NCBI GenBank assembly: GCA_948467735.1
Contig: CAOKFN010000036.1
Coordinates: 1-46,413, forward strand
Direction of reading: 5' to 3'
Origin: an uncultured bacterium
GTDB lineage: Bacteria > Bacillota > Clostridia > Lachnospirales > Lachnospiraceae
Length of the DNA stretch: 46,413 nt
Shown here one piece after another: positions 1 through 8,173 of the stretch. How positions within the stretch are numbered: position 1 is the stretch's first letter; every line of letters begins with the position of its first letter. A program made the translations under genes and the position numbers. The notes below the pieces were generated by a model, which saw only the letters and a list, made by a program, of their open reading frames with translations, was not told the origin of the DNA and did not search any database.

Positions 1-2
1 AG

Positions 3-62
3 CGCGGCATTCAGATCGGCGAACAGCGCGGCATTCAGATCGGCGAACAGCGCGGCGAACAG
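3..62 (+). repeat. 24-bp in-frame tandem repeat
   Basis: Two identical 24-bp units (3-26 and 27-50) are followed by a half unit (51-62). The period is eight codons, so the array adds residues without shifting frame, coding for RGIQIGEQ units. It probably continues left of the window. Such in-frame repeats are usual in Rpn-type C-terminal tails. Confidence 0.8.
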
Positions 63-188
63 CGCGGGACAGATAGAATCAACCGTCTGAATTCCCTTCT
101 GATTCAGGATCAGCGCCTTGCAGATTTGGAACGCTCTGTAAGGGATGCTGATTTCCAGAAACAGCTGCTGGAAGAATACGGCTTTTAA
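3..188 (+). CDS. C-terminal end of a PD-(D/E)XK (Rpn-type) nuclease/transposase-like protein, 5' truncated by the window
   Basis: A reading frame is open from the window edge and stops with TAA at 186-188. It starts with GIQIGEQR-type repeats and ends in a helical tail (RINRLNSLLIQDQRL, then LLEEYGF). From memory, that combination is typical of the tail of Clostridial Rpn-family recombination-promoting nuclease/putative transposase proteins: variable Gly-Ile-Glu-Gln repeats followed by a segment ending EEFGI/EYGF. The catalytic PD-(D/E)XK domain would lie to the left and cannot be seen. The call rests only on the tail; another coiled-coil protein is possible. Confidence 0.5.
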   Translation, partial: RGIQIGEQRGIQIGEQRGEQRGTDRINRLNSLLIQDQRLADLERSVRDADFQKQLLEEYGF

Positions 189-314
189 AGCCAAAAGGAA
201 AAGGCATGTCAGCGCAGTCTGAGCAGAAACCGAATGAAACCCCTGCATCCAAAACAGGCAGTGCCTGTACCGGGCTGCATATTTGGTTCCAGTCATTCAA
301 AAACAGATCGACTT

Positions 315-353
315 AACAAAATAAAACCGCCCGGCGCTGCCAGCGCCAAACGG
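315..353 (-). terminator. Rho-independent terminator on the minus strand with no visible upstream gene
   Basis: Read on the minus strand, 353-327 folds into a 13-bp stem around a single base. The outer CCG/CGG and inner GGCGCTG/CAGCGCC pairs are joined by three U-G wobbles, and the stem is followed by TTTTATTTTGTT. On the plus strand the wobbles become C-A mismatches and there is no T-run, so it is directional. No minus-strand gene lies to its right before the plus-strand recombinase, so it may be a relic of a gene displaced by insertion. Confidence 0.65.
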
Positions 354-413
354 CTTTAGATATGCCCCGAAGGGATACACTTATCTAAACATCCATATTG
401 TATCATCTCCGGG

Positions 414-464
414 AACAGCCTGCAGGTGAATTTCCAAATTTTCTCCGGCAGTCCGCAGGCTGTT
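414..464. repeat. Inverted repeat upstream of the recombinase gene
   Basis: AACAGCCTGC at 414-423 is the exact reverse complement of GCAGGCTGTT at 455-464, with about 31 bases between. It lies in the 189-557 gap between the Rpn tail and the recombinase, which also holds a small palindrome (ACAGGCA-G-TGCCTGT, 254-268) and the minus-strand terminator. It could be a hairpin in the recombinase leader or part of a recombination site. No protein-coding gene is apparent in the gap. Confidence 0.4.
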
Positions 465-557
465 ATTTGTATGCCCCAGAATCCCCCTTTCGGCACTTCA
501 CAGCAGGACGCGGGATTTCTGTCAAAACAGTTATGTCATAAAAAGGAGAATGATATC

Positions 558-1679
558 ATGGCAAAAGCAAAACACCCCAAACTTCCAAACGGATTCGGCA
601 GCATCAAAAAATTATCAGGGAGCCGCTCGAACCCTTACGCCGTATACCCTCCCACTACAGAATTCGCGGAAAACGGCTCCCCAAAAACCCCTAAGGCCCT
701 CTGCTATGTCCCTGACTGGTACACCGGGTTCTATGCCCTGATGGAATACAGGAACGGCACCTTCAGCCCTGATGCATTCTCCCAGCCGGAAGTCAGAAGT
801 TCCGACAGGGCTTTCGATGCGGTGTCAAAGATTATATCATCCTACAACAGCCGAACCAGAAATGCGGCGCAGCATAAAACTTTCGCGGAAGTGTATGAGG
901 AATTCTTCTCCTACAAGTATGAACGCGACAAAACAAGAATCTACTCCAAATCTTCCATGGGCGCCACAAAAGCCGCATATGCCCAGTCCCGCACCCTGCA
1001 CGGCAGGCCGTTCCGAGAACTGAGAACGGAAGACCTTCAGGCAGTGATAGACGGCTGTGAAAAGAAACACGCCACAAAAGAACACATCAAAAACCTCTTC
1101 AAGCAGATGTATGACTATGCCTACGCCCATGACCTGTGCGACAGAAAATACGCTGACCATGTGAAAATCAACACGCCGGATGACGACGAGCACGGCGTCC
1201 CGTTCACGGAACAGGAGCTTGCGCTGATCTGGGACCGCGCCGAAGGAAGCGACACGTTGCAGGCAGTCCTTATCATGATATACAGCGGATTCAGAATAGC
1301 CGCCTACAGCCAGCTGGAAATCAACATGGAAAAGCAGTATTTCCGGGGAGGCGTGAAAACTGCTGCCGGGAAAAACAGAATCGTCCCATTCAATCACGAA
1401 ATCATTCCATTCATCCGCGAAGACTGCATACTGTTCCATTCCGGAAGCCAGAAATTCAGGGCACTGTTTATGGAGGCGCTGGAGAAAATTGGAATTGCCG
1501 GGCACACGCCCCATGACTGCCGCCATACTTTTTCATGGCTGTGCGACAAGTACAGGGTGGATCCGCTGTGTAAAAAAATGCTTCTGGGACATGCCCTTGG
1601 AAACGATGTCACAGATTTAAGATACGGCCATAGAACTGTGGAGGAATTACGGGCAGAAATCAATAAGATAAGCCGCTGA
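558..1679 (+). CDS. Tyrosine recombinase / site-specific integrase
   Basis: A 373-residue phage/ICE-type integrase that cuts and rejoins DNA through a tyrosine-DNA intermediate. The ATG at 558 is chosen because AAAAGGAG lies just upstream at 541-548. An in-frame extension to 426 lacks such a site. A SAM-like core-binding region is likely near residues 110-190. The catalytic domain shows the expected residues in order: Arg in SGFRIAAY, a beta-hairpin Lys near KTAAGKNR, HDCRH (HxxR), LLGHAL and the nucleophile Tyr in DLRYGHR. The length is normal. No excisionase, relaxase or structural phage genes are nearby, so it is a solitary integrase or an element edge. Direct repeats and a strong terminator follow immediately. 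Confidence 0.88.
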   Translation: MAKAKHPKLPNGFGSIKKLSGSRSNPYAVYPPTTEFAENGSPKTPKALCYVPDWYTGFYALMEYRNGTFSPDAFSQPEVRSSDRAFDAVSKIISSYNSRTRNAAQHKTFAEVYEEFFSYKYERDKTRIYSKSSMGATKAAYAQSRTLHGRPFRELRTEDLQAVIDGCEKKHATKEHIKNLFKQMYDYAYAHDLCDRKYADHVKINTPDDDEHGVPFTEQELALIWDRAEGSDTLQAVLIMIYSGFRIAAYSQLEINMEKQYFRGGVKTAAGKNRIVPFNHEIIPFIREDCILFHSGSQKFRALFMEALEKIGIAGHTPHDCRHTFSWLCDKYRVDPLCKKMLLGHALGNDVTDLRYGHRTVEELRAEINKISR

Positions 1680-1680
1680 C

Positions 1681-1701
1681 TGTCGCTAACGTGTCGCTAA
1701 C
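1681..1701 (+). repeat. Direct repeat TGTCGCTAAC, possible attachment-site component
   Basis: TGTCGCTAAC occurs twice (1681-1690 and 1692-1701), starting one base after the integrase stop codon. Integrase arm or core sites often lie next to the int gene, so this is a candidate att-associated repeat. It is inferred from position only. Confidence 0.35.
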
Positions 1702-1742
1702 CGCACAAAATTTTTTGAATATTTTAAGCATTTATCCGAATG

Positions 1743-1816
1743 CCAGCGGGCTGGAAATACTGATAAACACTGGATTTTCTCCATTTTTATCAGCATTTCC
1801 GCCCGCTGGTTTTTTT
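1743..1816 (+). terminator. Strong Rho-independent terminator after the integrase
   Basis: CCAGCGGGC at 1743-1751 and the following GGAAAT and CTGATAAA pair with TTTATCAG, ATTTCC and GCCCGCTGG ending at 1809. The stem is about 24 bp with one or two mismatches, and seven T follow at 1810-1816. It ends integrase transcription and separates it from the ABC transporter. Confidence 0.85.
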
Positions 1817-1987
1817 AAGCTGAAATTAAGATAAGCAAAAGCACAGCCTAAGCCAAGAGGTTTATGCTATGAAACATAGGCCGCCTTACTTAACGCCTAT
1901 ATCATCCCCCGCGTCATTTGCCATGCAATGTTTCATGACAATATGCTCGTGCAGACATCGATGCAAGGTCTATCAATTGATTTGAAT

Positions 1988-2274
1988 CTCCGCTCCCATC
2001 GGCGCTGGCTCAAAGACAATATACCGGCTTGGCTCTTCGCTCGCGTCGGTGTCTGCTCAAAGTTAATAAATTGTCTTGTCTCTACTCGCGTCGGCGCCTG
2101 CTCAAAGTTAATAAATTGTCTTGGCTCTGCTCTCACCAGCGCTGACTCAACGACAATACATTGACCCGGCTCTTCGCTCGCGTCGGCGTCTGCTCAAAAC
2201 AAATTAATTGACTTGGCTCACTACTCAACGAACAATGTCTGCTCAGCGGACGGCGTCTGCCCGCGGGAATAAAA
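1988..2274 (+). repeat. Degenerate tandem repeat of about 47 bp, five to six units
   Basis: Units start near 1988, 2031, 2078, 2123, 2168 and 2215. The best conserved carry CTCGCGTCGG, then TCTGCTCAAA, then AATAAATTGTCTT. Units 2 and 3 are nearly identical; units 1 and 4 are diverged. The last unit (2215-2274) changes into a different sequence shared with the array between rhaA and rhaD, ending in GCGGGAATAAA just before the ribosome binding site of the ABC ATPase. TTGACT at 2208 and AACAAT at 2231, 17 bp apart, could form a weak promoter inside the array. The rest of 1817-2292 shows no gene. Confidence 0.75.
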
Positions 2275-2292
2275 AACAGGGAGGTATTCTAC

Positions 2293-3201
2293 ATGCAGCT
2301 GCAATTACAAGACTTATGCAAACAGTACGGAACAAAATATGCCGTAAACCATGTCAACGCAGACCTTTCCCCGGGGGTATACGGCCTGCTGGGTGCAAAC
2401 GGCGCAGGCAAGACAACGCTGATGAGAATGATCTGCGGCGTATTGAAGCCCACGTCCGGAAGCATCCGTCTGAACGGAAAAACCATCAAAGAACTTGGGG
2501 AACAGTATTATTCCAATTTAGGGTACATGCCGCAGTATTTCGGCTTTTATCCGGATTTTACTGCCCGGGAATTCATGCTGTATATGGCGGCGGTGAAAGG
2601 GCTTGACGCCAGAACCGCAAAATCAAGAACCGATCAGCTCCTTCATATGGTAAACCTGCGGGAAGCGGCGGACAAAAAAATAAAATCCTATTCCGGCGGC
2701 ATGAAACAGCGGCTCGGCATCGCGCAGGCGGAATTAAACCACCCCTCCATCCTCATACTGGACGAACCCACCGCCGGGCTTGACCCCAAAGAGCGGGTCC
2801 GCTTCCGCAACCTTATCTCCGACTTTGCAAAGGAGAAAATTGTCATTCTGTCCACCCATATCGTGTCCGACGTATCCTACATTGCCGACTACATTTTGAT
2901 GATGAAAGACGGACAATTCCTCCTTGGGGAGCCTATGGAAACAGTCACGGACGGCATCCGAGGAAAGGTGTGGGAATTTCTGGCTGATGACAGAGAAGCC
3001 GCGGAATACAGCCGCCGTTTTTCCATTGTAAACCTGCATCACGAAAATAATATGGTTAGGCTGCGGATTGTCAGCGATACTGCGCCGACGCCGGAGGCCC
3101 GTACCGTAACCCCGAGCTTGGAAGACTTGTTCCTATATTATTTTGGGGAAGACGCACAGAATTTCGAGGATGACACACAGAATTTCAGGGATGACACTTA
3201 G
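2293..3201 (+). CDS. ABC transporter ATP-binding protein (ABC-2/NatA-like)
   Basis: The 302-residue ATPase subunit of an ABC exporter, acting at the inner face of the membrane with the permease encoded next. Walker A is GANGAGKTT near residue 35, the Q-loop region is YMPQYFGF, the signature is YSGGMKQR near 135 and Walker B is LILDEPTAGLD near 155. GGGAGG lies just before the ATG. The family normally ends shortly after a SLEDLFLYYFGE segment. Here about 14 extra residues (two QNFxDDT heptads) come from a 21-bp DNA repeat, and the TAG stop itself lies inside that repeat. The substrate cannot be deduced; antimicrobial peptide or drug export is common for this type. Confidence 0.88.
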   Translation: MQLQLQDLCKQYGTKYAVNHVNADLSPGVYGLLGANGAGKTTLMRMICGVLKPTSGSIRLNGKTIKELGEQYYSNLGYMPQYFGFYPDFTAREFMLYMAAVKGLDARTAKSRTDQLLHMVNLREAADKKIKSYSGGMKQRLGIAQAELNHPSILILDEPTAGLDPKERVRFRNLISDFAKEKIVILSTHIVSDVSYIADYILMMKDGQFLLGEPMETVTDGIRGKVWEFLADDREAAEYSRRFSIVNLHHENNMVRLRIVSDTAPTPEARTVTPSLEDLFLYYFGEDAQNFEDDTQNFRDDT

Positions 3202-3304
3202 AATTTCGAGGATAACGCACAAAATTTCGAGGATAACACACAGAATTTCAAGTATAACACACAGAATTTCAAGTATAACACACAGAATTTCAGAGATGAC
3301 ACAC
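3158..3304 (+). repeat. 21-bp tandem repeat, seven units, across the end of the ATPase gene
   Basis: Seven consecutive 21-bp units begin AGAATTTC or AAAATTTC and end near GACACAC or AACACAC. Units 5 and 6 are identical. The first two are translated at the ATPase C-terminus. A change at the unit 2/3 junction (ACTTAG instead of ACACAG) creates the stop codon. The other units fill the space before the permease ribosome binding site. Because 21 is a multiple of three, both this frame and the permease frame stay open through most of the array. Confidence 0.93.
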
Positions 3305-3325
3305 AAAGCGAAAGGAGCAGCGATT

Positions 3326-4552
3326 ATGTTAATAAAATATGAATTTCTAAAAATCCTAAAACGAAAATCCACCCTTATGATAATGGCGGCCAGCCTGCTT
3401 TTAACGGCATTTCTCTTCGGCCTGCCCATCCTGCAGTATCAAACCTATCAGCAGAACAGGGCAATCAAAGGCTTCGAGGGCATCGCCTATGAAAAGGAGC
3501 TGTACCGGAATTTATCCGTTCCCATCACCGAAGAATATGCTGCAGAGATCATCGGGGAATACCAAGCGCTTTTTGAGAATCCGGAGAACGTGGGCTATGA
3601 CGGGAACGAGAAATTTCTGATCGGGGACGCATATTGGGATTTCGCAGCCCCCCGTGAAGACCTGCTCAACCTGCTTGCCTCGGTATATGATTCTCCGGGC
3701 GAGTATTCGGGACTGAACAAACTGCCGGAGCTCAATCTGGCGGAGGGCGCCATGTTCTACCAGTCAAGAAACGAGAAAATTGAAGCGCTGTTAAACACCC
3801 CTTCGCGGAATTTATCGGACAATCAAAAAGAATACTGGCGCAGTATGAACAGCAGAGTCGAAACGCCCCTGCAATATGGCTGGCACGAGGGCTGGGAAAT
3901 TATCCTGAACAGCTTTGAGCTTCTGACCTTTGCCCTGCTGGCCGTCTGCATTGCGACAGCCCCCGTCTTTTCCGGCGAATATCAGTCGGGAACGGACGCG
4001 GTGATTTTATCCGGCAGATACGGCAGGACGAAGCTGGTAAGGGCCAAAATCATATCCTCCATGCTGTTTGGCGTCCTTGCATTTACGCTTCATGTCATTG
4101 TCGCCTTTGGACTGCCCCTTGGAGCGTTTGGAACGGAGGGCTGGAATCTCCCTTTGCAGGCTGCAGGCGCCTCCATCCCTTATCCGTTCACCTTCCTGCA
4201 GGCCTGCCTTATCAATATGGGCGTAATTACCTTAGTGCTTCTGGCTATGATCGGGCTGACATTGCTGCTGTCCGCTCATATGAAAAGCCCCTATCTTGTA
4301 TTGACCGTGCTTATGCCGGTGCTCTTTCTCCCGCTGTTCCTCTCTCCAAACGGTACAGACGGCGCCTACAATTTGACCCTGTTCCTGCTGCCGTACCGTG
4401 CGTTTATACCGGAAATCGGCAAGTATATCTCTTACAAAATCGGCGGAATTGTTCTTGACGCCCTTTCCATGCGGGCCGTGCTGTACGCAGTATTGACGGC
4501 GGTTATGCTGCCGCTTGCCGGATTGGGCTTTCGGAATCATCAAGCTGTGTGA
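3326..4552 (+). CDS. ABC-2 type transporter permease
   Basis: A membrane subunit of 408 residues, partner of the preceding ATPase. The start is the ATG at 3326, preceded by AAAGGAG at 3311-3317. An in-frame extension to 3143 would only translate the 21-bp repeat. Membrane segments: one near residues 18-37, then a long extracytoplasmic stretch (about 40-190), then about five more beginning near 200 (LLTFALLAVCIATAPVF) and ending at the C-terminus. SGEYQSGT after the second segment is typical of ABC-2 permeases. The next gene begins 8 bp after the stop, so the three genes form one unit. Confidence 0.85.
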   Translation: MLIKYEFLKILKRKSTLMIMAASLLLTAFLFGLPILQYQTYQQNRAIKGFEGIAYEKELYRNLSVPITEEYAAEIIGEYQALFENPENVGYDGNEKFLIGDAYWDFAAPREDLLNLLASVYDSPGEYSGLNKLPELNLAEGAMFYQSRNEKIEALLNTPSRNLSDNQKEYWRSMNSRVETPLQYGWHEGWEIILNSFELLTFALLAVCIATAPVFSGEYQSGTDAVILSGRYGRTKLVRAKIISSMLFGVLAFTLHVIVAFGLPLGAFGTEGWNLPLQAAGASIPYPFTFLQACLINMGVITLVLLAMIGLTLLLSAHMKSPYLVLTVLMPVLFLPLFLSPNGTDGAYNLTLFLLPYRAFIPEIGKYISYKIGGIVLDALSMRAVLYAVLTAVMLPLAGLGFRNHQAV

Positions 4553-4560
4553 GGTGCGTT

Positions 4561-4956
4561 ATGAATCGTAAAAAGAATAATTTAAAAAGAAAAAATGCCA
4601 TCATCGTCAGTATCATAATCATCGCGGCAGCAGCCGCCATAGGAGTCGTCCTTGCCCAATCCTCCCAATGGTCCCGGATTTCCTTTGAAGCTGTGGTAAA
4701 AGAAATTGTCACACAGCCTGACGGCGAAGTCCGCCTCCTTGTGGAACGGCGCACGAATGTATACGGCAGTCCGCTGAATTCACTTGGAATCAGCCGTGAT
4801 ACGAAACTGCTTAACGCGGAGGGCAGAAGCATTTCCCCGAAAGATATCCGGCCCGGAAGTTTTGTAAAAATCACGGCAAAGGACGCGTTCACCGAGGAAA
4901 CGCCTGTTTACTATCCTGTTGTCTATGAGATAAGGGTAACTTCCTCCGGCGGATAA
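4561..4956 (+). CDS. Small membrane-anchored protein of unknown function
   Basis: A 131-residue protein with a basic N-terminus (KKNNLKRK), a single hydrophobic segment near residues 12-33 and then an extracytoplasmic domain of about 95 residues rich in beta-strand-like sequence. The ATG at 4561 follows GAGGTG at 4551-4556, which overlaps the permease stop, so translation is probably coupled. A GTG at 4549 is a weaker alternative. I do not recognise the family. Its place as third gene suggests an accessory of the transporter. Confidence 0.7.
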   Translation: MNRKKNNLKRKNAIIVSIIIIAAAAAIGVVLAQSSQWSRISFEAVVKEIVTQPDGEVRLLVERRTNVYGSPLNSLGISRDTKLLNAEGRSISPKDIRPGSFVKITAKDAFTEETPVYYPVVYEIRVTSSGG

Positions 4957-5011
4957 GCGTTCCTGTCCATCACAGGACGGCGGCCAATCCAATACCTGTG
5001 GGCAGAGGGTC

Positions 5012-5090
5012 GGAATTTCTACCCTGCCGACAGAGTTAGGGAATTTCTATCCTGCCGACATATAGAATGCAAATTTCATATATGTCGGCA
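5012..5090. repeat. 28-bp direct repeat and 12-bp inverted repeat between convergent operons
   Basis: GGAATTTCTA(C/T)CCTGCCGACA occurs at 5012 and 5040, a 28-bp period. The second copy runs into an exact inverted repeat: TGCCGACATATA (5053-5064) and TATATGTCGGCA (5079-5090), loop 14. There is no T-run on either side. It lies between a plus-strand gene ending at 4956 and a minus-strand gene ending at 5105, so it may act as a bidirectional transcription barrier. Confidence 0.6.
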
Positions 5091-5104
5091 TTAGAGGCCC
5101 TAAA

Positions 5105-7429
5105 CTACTGCTGCAGCTTGATTGTATCAACAATGGACAGTTTCCCTAATTTCTTGATTGGTCTCCTGACTGCCAGAACCGCCGACGCAAAACACAGAAT
5201 AACGATTAGCAAAAGCGGCATAATCGGAATCCGCCAGCTTATGCCCCATTTATCGGCAATCAGAAATTGGAACATCATTTTATTTAACGGCAGTCCCAGA
5301 ACACATCCCGCAATACAACCTAATAAGGCATAAGTGAACGCTTCCGCCGCAATCATTTGATAAAGCTGCCCAGCCCCCATGCCGATGGAACGCATAATTC
5401 CATACTGCCTTGCCCTTGCCGCCGCGCTGGCATTCATACTGTTAAAAATATTGAACACCGTAATCAAAGCAATGATGATAAGAAATCCATAAATGAAAAC
5501 CGCCCCTGTGTAATAAGAACTTTGGGCTTCGGAATTGGAAAGCCTCTTATCCTCAATAAAACAATCGGACGGAAGGAGCCTGCGAATCGCCGAAACCGTT
5601 TCATCGCCGCCGTTTCCCGCCAGCTGAACATCAATGACGGCATAGCCCCCATCCCCGATACATTCCATAAATAATTGTTCAGAACATATGATTACGCCAA
5701 GGCTTCCCGCTTCATCCTCAGCATTTGCCGTAGACAATATGCCCCCAATCCTTACCTTTTTATCTCCTAAAGGCCCATGAAGCGTCACAAAATCCCCCGT
5801 CTGCCAGTGCATGCCGTCCCGATACAGCAAAAGTACTTCCGCAGCTCCTTCCGCGGCTGCGGCGATATTTCCTTGAATTTTCTCATCCCTCGCCCATCTA
5901 AATTGATTCTCCTCATAGGAAATCAGGACTGCGGCGCCGTCTCCGGCATCGGACGAAACGGATAGTCCGCGATATTCCATTCTCCCAAACGCCTTATCCA
6001 CCCCGTCTAATTCTCCTATTTTCTCCACAAGAGAACGTTCAAAGCTTTCCCCTGCCACGGCGGACACATCCCCTGCCGAAGCCGATAACGCAGGCATCCC
6101 CTGATTTAAAAAGACAACCATGACCTGAAAAGCCAAAAACATCATAATGCTTATGGCAAAGGAACAAGTCATAAGAAATAAGTTCTTTTTCCCCGATACC
6201 GCATGGAAAATTCCCATCCCCGTTTCCACACGGAACAGCCCCGTACACGCGGCGCGCTTATACTGCACCGCCTGAAAACTGCCGTTTACCGCCGTCACAG
6301 GCGAAACCCTTGACGCCTTCCGGGCGGGAGAAAGGGAAGCCAAAAGAACAATCAGAAAGCCCACCACCGCTCCCGCTATGATGCCGCCAATGCTGAATTC
6401 ATATAGCGGAACCTGTGAAAACCTCTCGCCGCTGACAGATTTCAGCAGCAGGCAGGCACACCATGTCACTGCCTGCCCCGCCAGCAGGCCAATCGGAACC
6501 CCCTCTGCGCTCTGCCTGAATCCCTGAAGAATTACAAAACGTTTCACCTGAAGCTTAGACGCCCCGATGCACCGAAGCAGTCCGAAAAACTGTGTTCGTT
6601 CCATTATATTGGTGTGAAAGCTTGCGGAAATCATTACCGTTCCCGCAATTAAGACAAGAAAAACGAGAATCCCGGCAATCACATAAAGCGCCTGCATGAT
6701 ATTGCTTTCGCTCTGTCCCATCAGCCCCAGCAGAGCAGTATTCTCCGAAATCTGGCTGTCTGAAAGGCCGTACTGCTCTTTGATTTCCTTCATGGCCTTC
6801 TGAATAGGTACGCCGCGTTTAAACTGAATTCGATAAGTGGTGCCGTCCGCCGCATTTTCATCCCCAATGGCCAGAAAGCCTTCCTCGCTCAATACCATTC
6901 CGCATACATCCGCTTTCAGCATTGACCCCATATCCTCAAGGATGCCGGTAATCCTATACTGCTTCTGCGTTCCGTCGGGAATCGTAACCGCCGCTTGGCC
7001 GCCTATCTCCAAACCATACTGCTCCGCTGCTCTTTCATTTATAAGCGCCTCGTCGGACAGCACCGGATATGTGCCATTTATCATATTCATTTCCGTCAAT
7101 GCTTCCATGGTGTTCTCATCCATACCTGCAAAGCTGACCGCCTTTTCATGCAGCATCCCCATACTGCCCTGATAGACCCATCCTGCAAAAGCCACGTCTA
7201 TTCTTGCCGAAATCAATTCTGCCGTCCGTTCCTCCACGGAATGGAGCGCGGCATGATATTCTCCGTTCGTCTGAATGAAGTAATTCTTCTGGGAGCGCAC
7301 CGCCATATCCGCCATGCTGAATATCGCCGTCACAAGGCATACCGAGAGGATAATGCATAGTACGGAAATTCGATTGTTTTTACGGTGAACCTTTTCATAT
7401 TGAGGTATCAGTCCAAGATAGCTTTTCAT
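5105..7429 (-). CDS. FtsX-like ABC transporter permease
   Basis: A 774-residue membrane protein with two FtsX/MacB-type halves. The first membrane segment is near residues 20-42 (VLCIILSVCLVTAIFSM), followed by an extracytoplasmic region to about 245, then three segments near 250-370. A second such region starts near 425, with more segments after 650. FGLLRCIGAS and YGIMRSIGMG are the paired cytoplasmic motifs seen after the FtsX helices of each half. Its ATG overlaps the stop of the ATPase gene by 4 bp. Linkage to a two-component system suggests a peptide or antibiotic sensing/efflux module, but the kinase is not of the short-loop BceS type. Confidence 0.87.
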   Translation of the reverse strand: MKSYLGLIPQYEKVHRKNNRISVLCIILSVCLVTAIFSMADMAVRSQKNYFIQTNGEYHAALHSVEERTAELISARIDVAFAGWVYQGSMGMLHEKAVSFAGMDENTMEALTEMNMINGTYPVLSDEALINERAAEQYGLEIGGQAAVTIPDGTQKQYRITGILEDMGSMLKADVCGMVLSEEGFLAIGDENAADGTTYRIQFKRGVPIQKAMKEIKEQYGLSDSQISENTALLGLMGQSESNIMQALYVIAGILVFLVLIAGTVMISASFHTNIMERTQFFGLLRCIGASKLQVKRFVILQGFRQSAEGVPIGLLAGQAVTWCACLLLKSVSGERFSQVPLYEFSIGGIIAGAVVGFLIVLLASLSPARKASRVSPVTAVNGSFQAVQYKRAACTGLFRVETGMGIFHAVSGKKNLFLMTCSFAISIMMFLAFQVMVVFLNQGMPALSASAGDVSAVAGESFERSLVEKIGELDGVDKAFGRMEYRGLSVSSDAGDGAAVLISYEENQFRWARDEKIQGNIAAAAEGAAEVLLLYRDGMHWQTGDFVTLHGPLGDKKVRIGGILSTANAEDEAGSLGVIICSEQLFMECIGDGGYAVIDVQLAGNGGDETVSAIRRLLPSDCFIEDKRLSNSEAQSSYYTGAVFIYGFLIIIALITVFNIFNSMNASAAARARQYGIMRSIGMGAGQLYQMIAAEAFTYALLGCIAGCVLGLPLNKMMFQFLIADKWGISWRIPIMPLLLIVILCFASAVLAVRRPIKKLGKLSIVDTIKLQQ

Positions 7430-8109
7430 CTCTCTGCCACCCCCAAATCCTTTAATTCCCCGTCCCTCATGCGCAGCACTCTGTCAACGGCATTCGCATG
7501 ATTCTCATTATGGGTAATCATCAAAATGGTCTGCCTGTATTTGGCGGCCATGGATTTTAAAAGAGCGATGACTTCATGGCTGTTTCTGCTGTCCAGATTT
7601 CCAGTCGGTTCATCCGCCAGCACAATGGCCGGCCGAGCCGCCAGCGCCCTTCCGATTGCCGCCCTCTGCTGCTGTCCGCCGCTTAACTGGCCCGGAAGAT
7701 GCTTCCTGCGCTCTTTTAAGCCCAAGACGCCCAGAAGCTCCTCCACGTACTCTTGATCCGGTTTCCGGTAATCCAATAACAGCGGAAATGTAATATTCTG
7801 TTCCACATTTAATTCCGGTATCAGATGAAATGACTGAAAAATAAACCCTATGTTCCGGCGGCGAAATACCGTCAGCTTTTTTTCGGGCATAGAGAAAATA
7901 TCCTTTCCGTCAATCAGCACTCTTCCGGAGGTTGGATTGTCCAAAGCGCCCGCCACGTTTAAAAGCGTGCTTTTCCCCGAACCGGATTCCCCTACAATGG
8001 CGATAAATTCCCCTTTTCCCGCGGAGAAGGAAACCGACTTAAGGGCCTGAACCTGCGCTTCTCCTTTCCCATAAGTTTTACATACATTTTGTACTTCAAG
8101 AATATTCAT
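7426..8109 (-). CDS. ABC transporter ATP-binding protein (MacB/LolD-like)
   Basis: A 227-residue ATPase that energises the FtsX-like permease. Walker A is GESGSGKST near residue 40, the Q-loop region IFQSFHLIPEL, the signature LSGGQQQR and Walker B VLADEPTGNLDS, the form typical of the MacB/LolD/FtsE branch. The start at 8109 has GGCAGG nearby; an upstream in-frame ATG at 8139 would add only ten unconserved residues. It overlaps the permease (ATGA) and follows the kinase gene by 64 bp. Confidence 0.9.
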   Translation of the reverse strand: MNILEVQNVCKTYGKGEAQVQALKSVSFSAGKGEFIAIVGESGSGKSTLLNVAGALDNPTSGRVLIDGKDIFSMPEKKLTVFRRRNIGFIFQSFHLIPELNVEQNITFPLLLDYRKPDQEYVEELLGVLGLKERRKHLPGQLSGGQQQRAAIGRALAARPAIVLADEPTGNLDSRNSHEVIALLKSMAAKYRQTILMITHNENHANAVDRVLRMRDGELKDLGVAER

Positions 8110-8173
8110 ATTCGTTACCTGCCTTTCGGGAATTATCATACCCGCTCCATCTTACTTTCCCATGAATTCTATC

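Noticed and set aside
837..1526. A 229-residue open frame on the minus strand opposite the integrase
   Set aside because: It lies entirely opposite a well-supported integrase with catalytic residues, and has no ribosome binding site or recognisable domain.
1928..2164. Small open frames on both strands over the 47-bp array
   Set aside because: They consist of repeat translation and lack ribosome binding sites.
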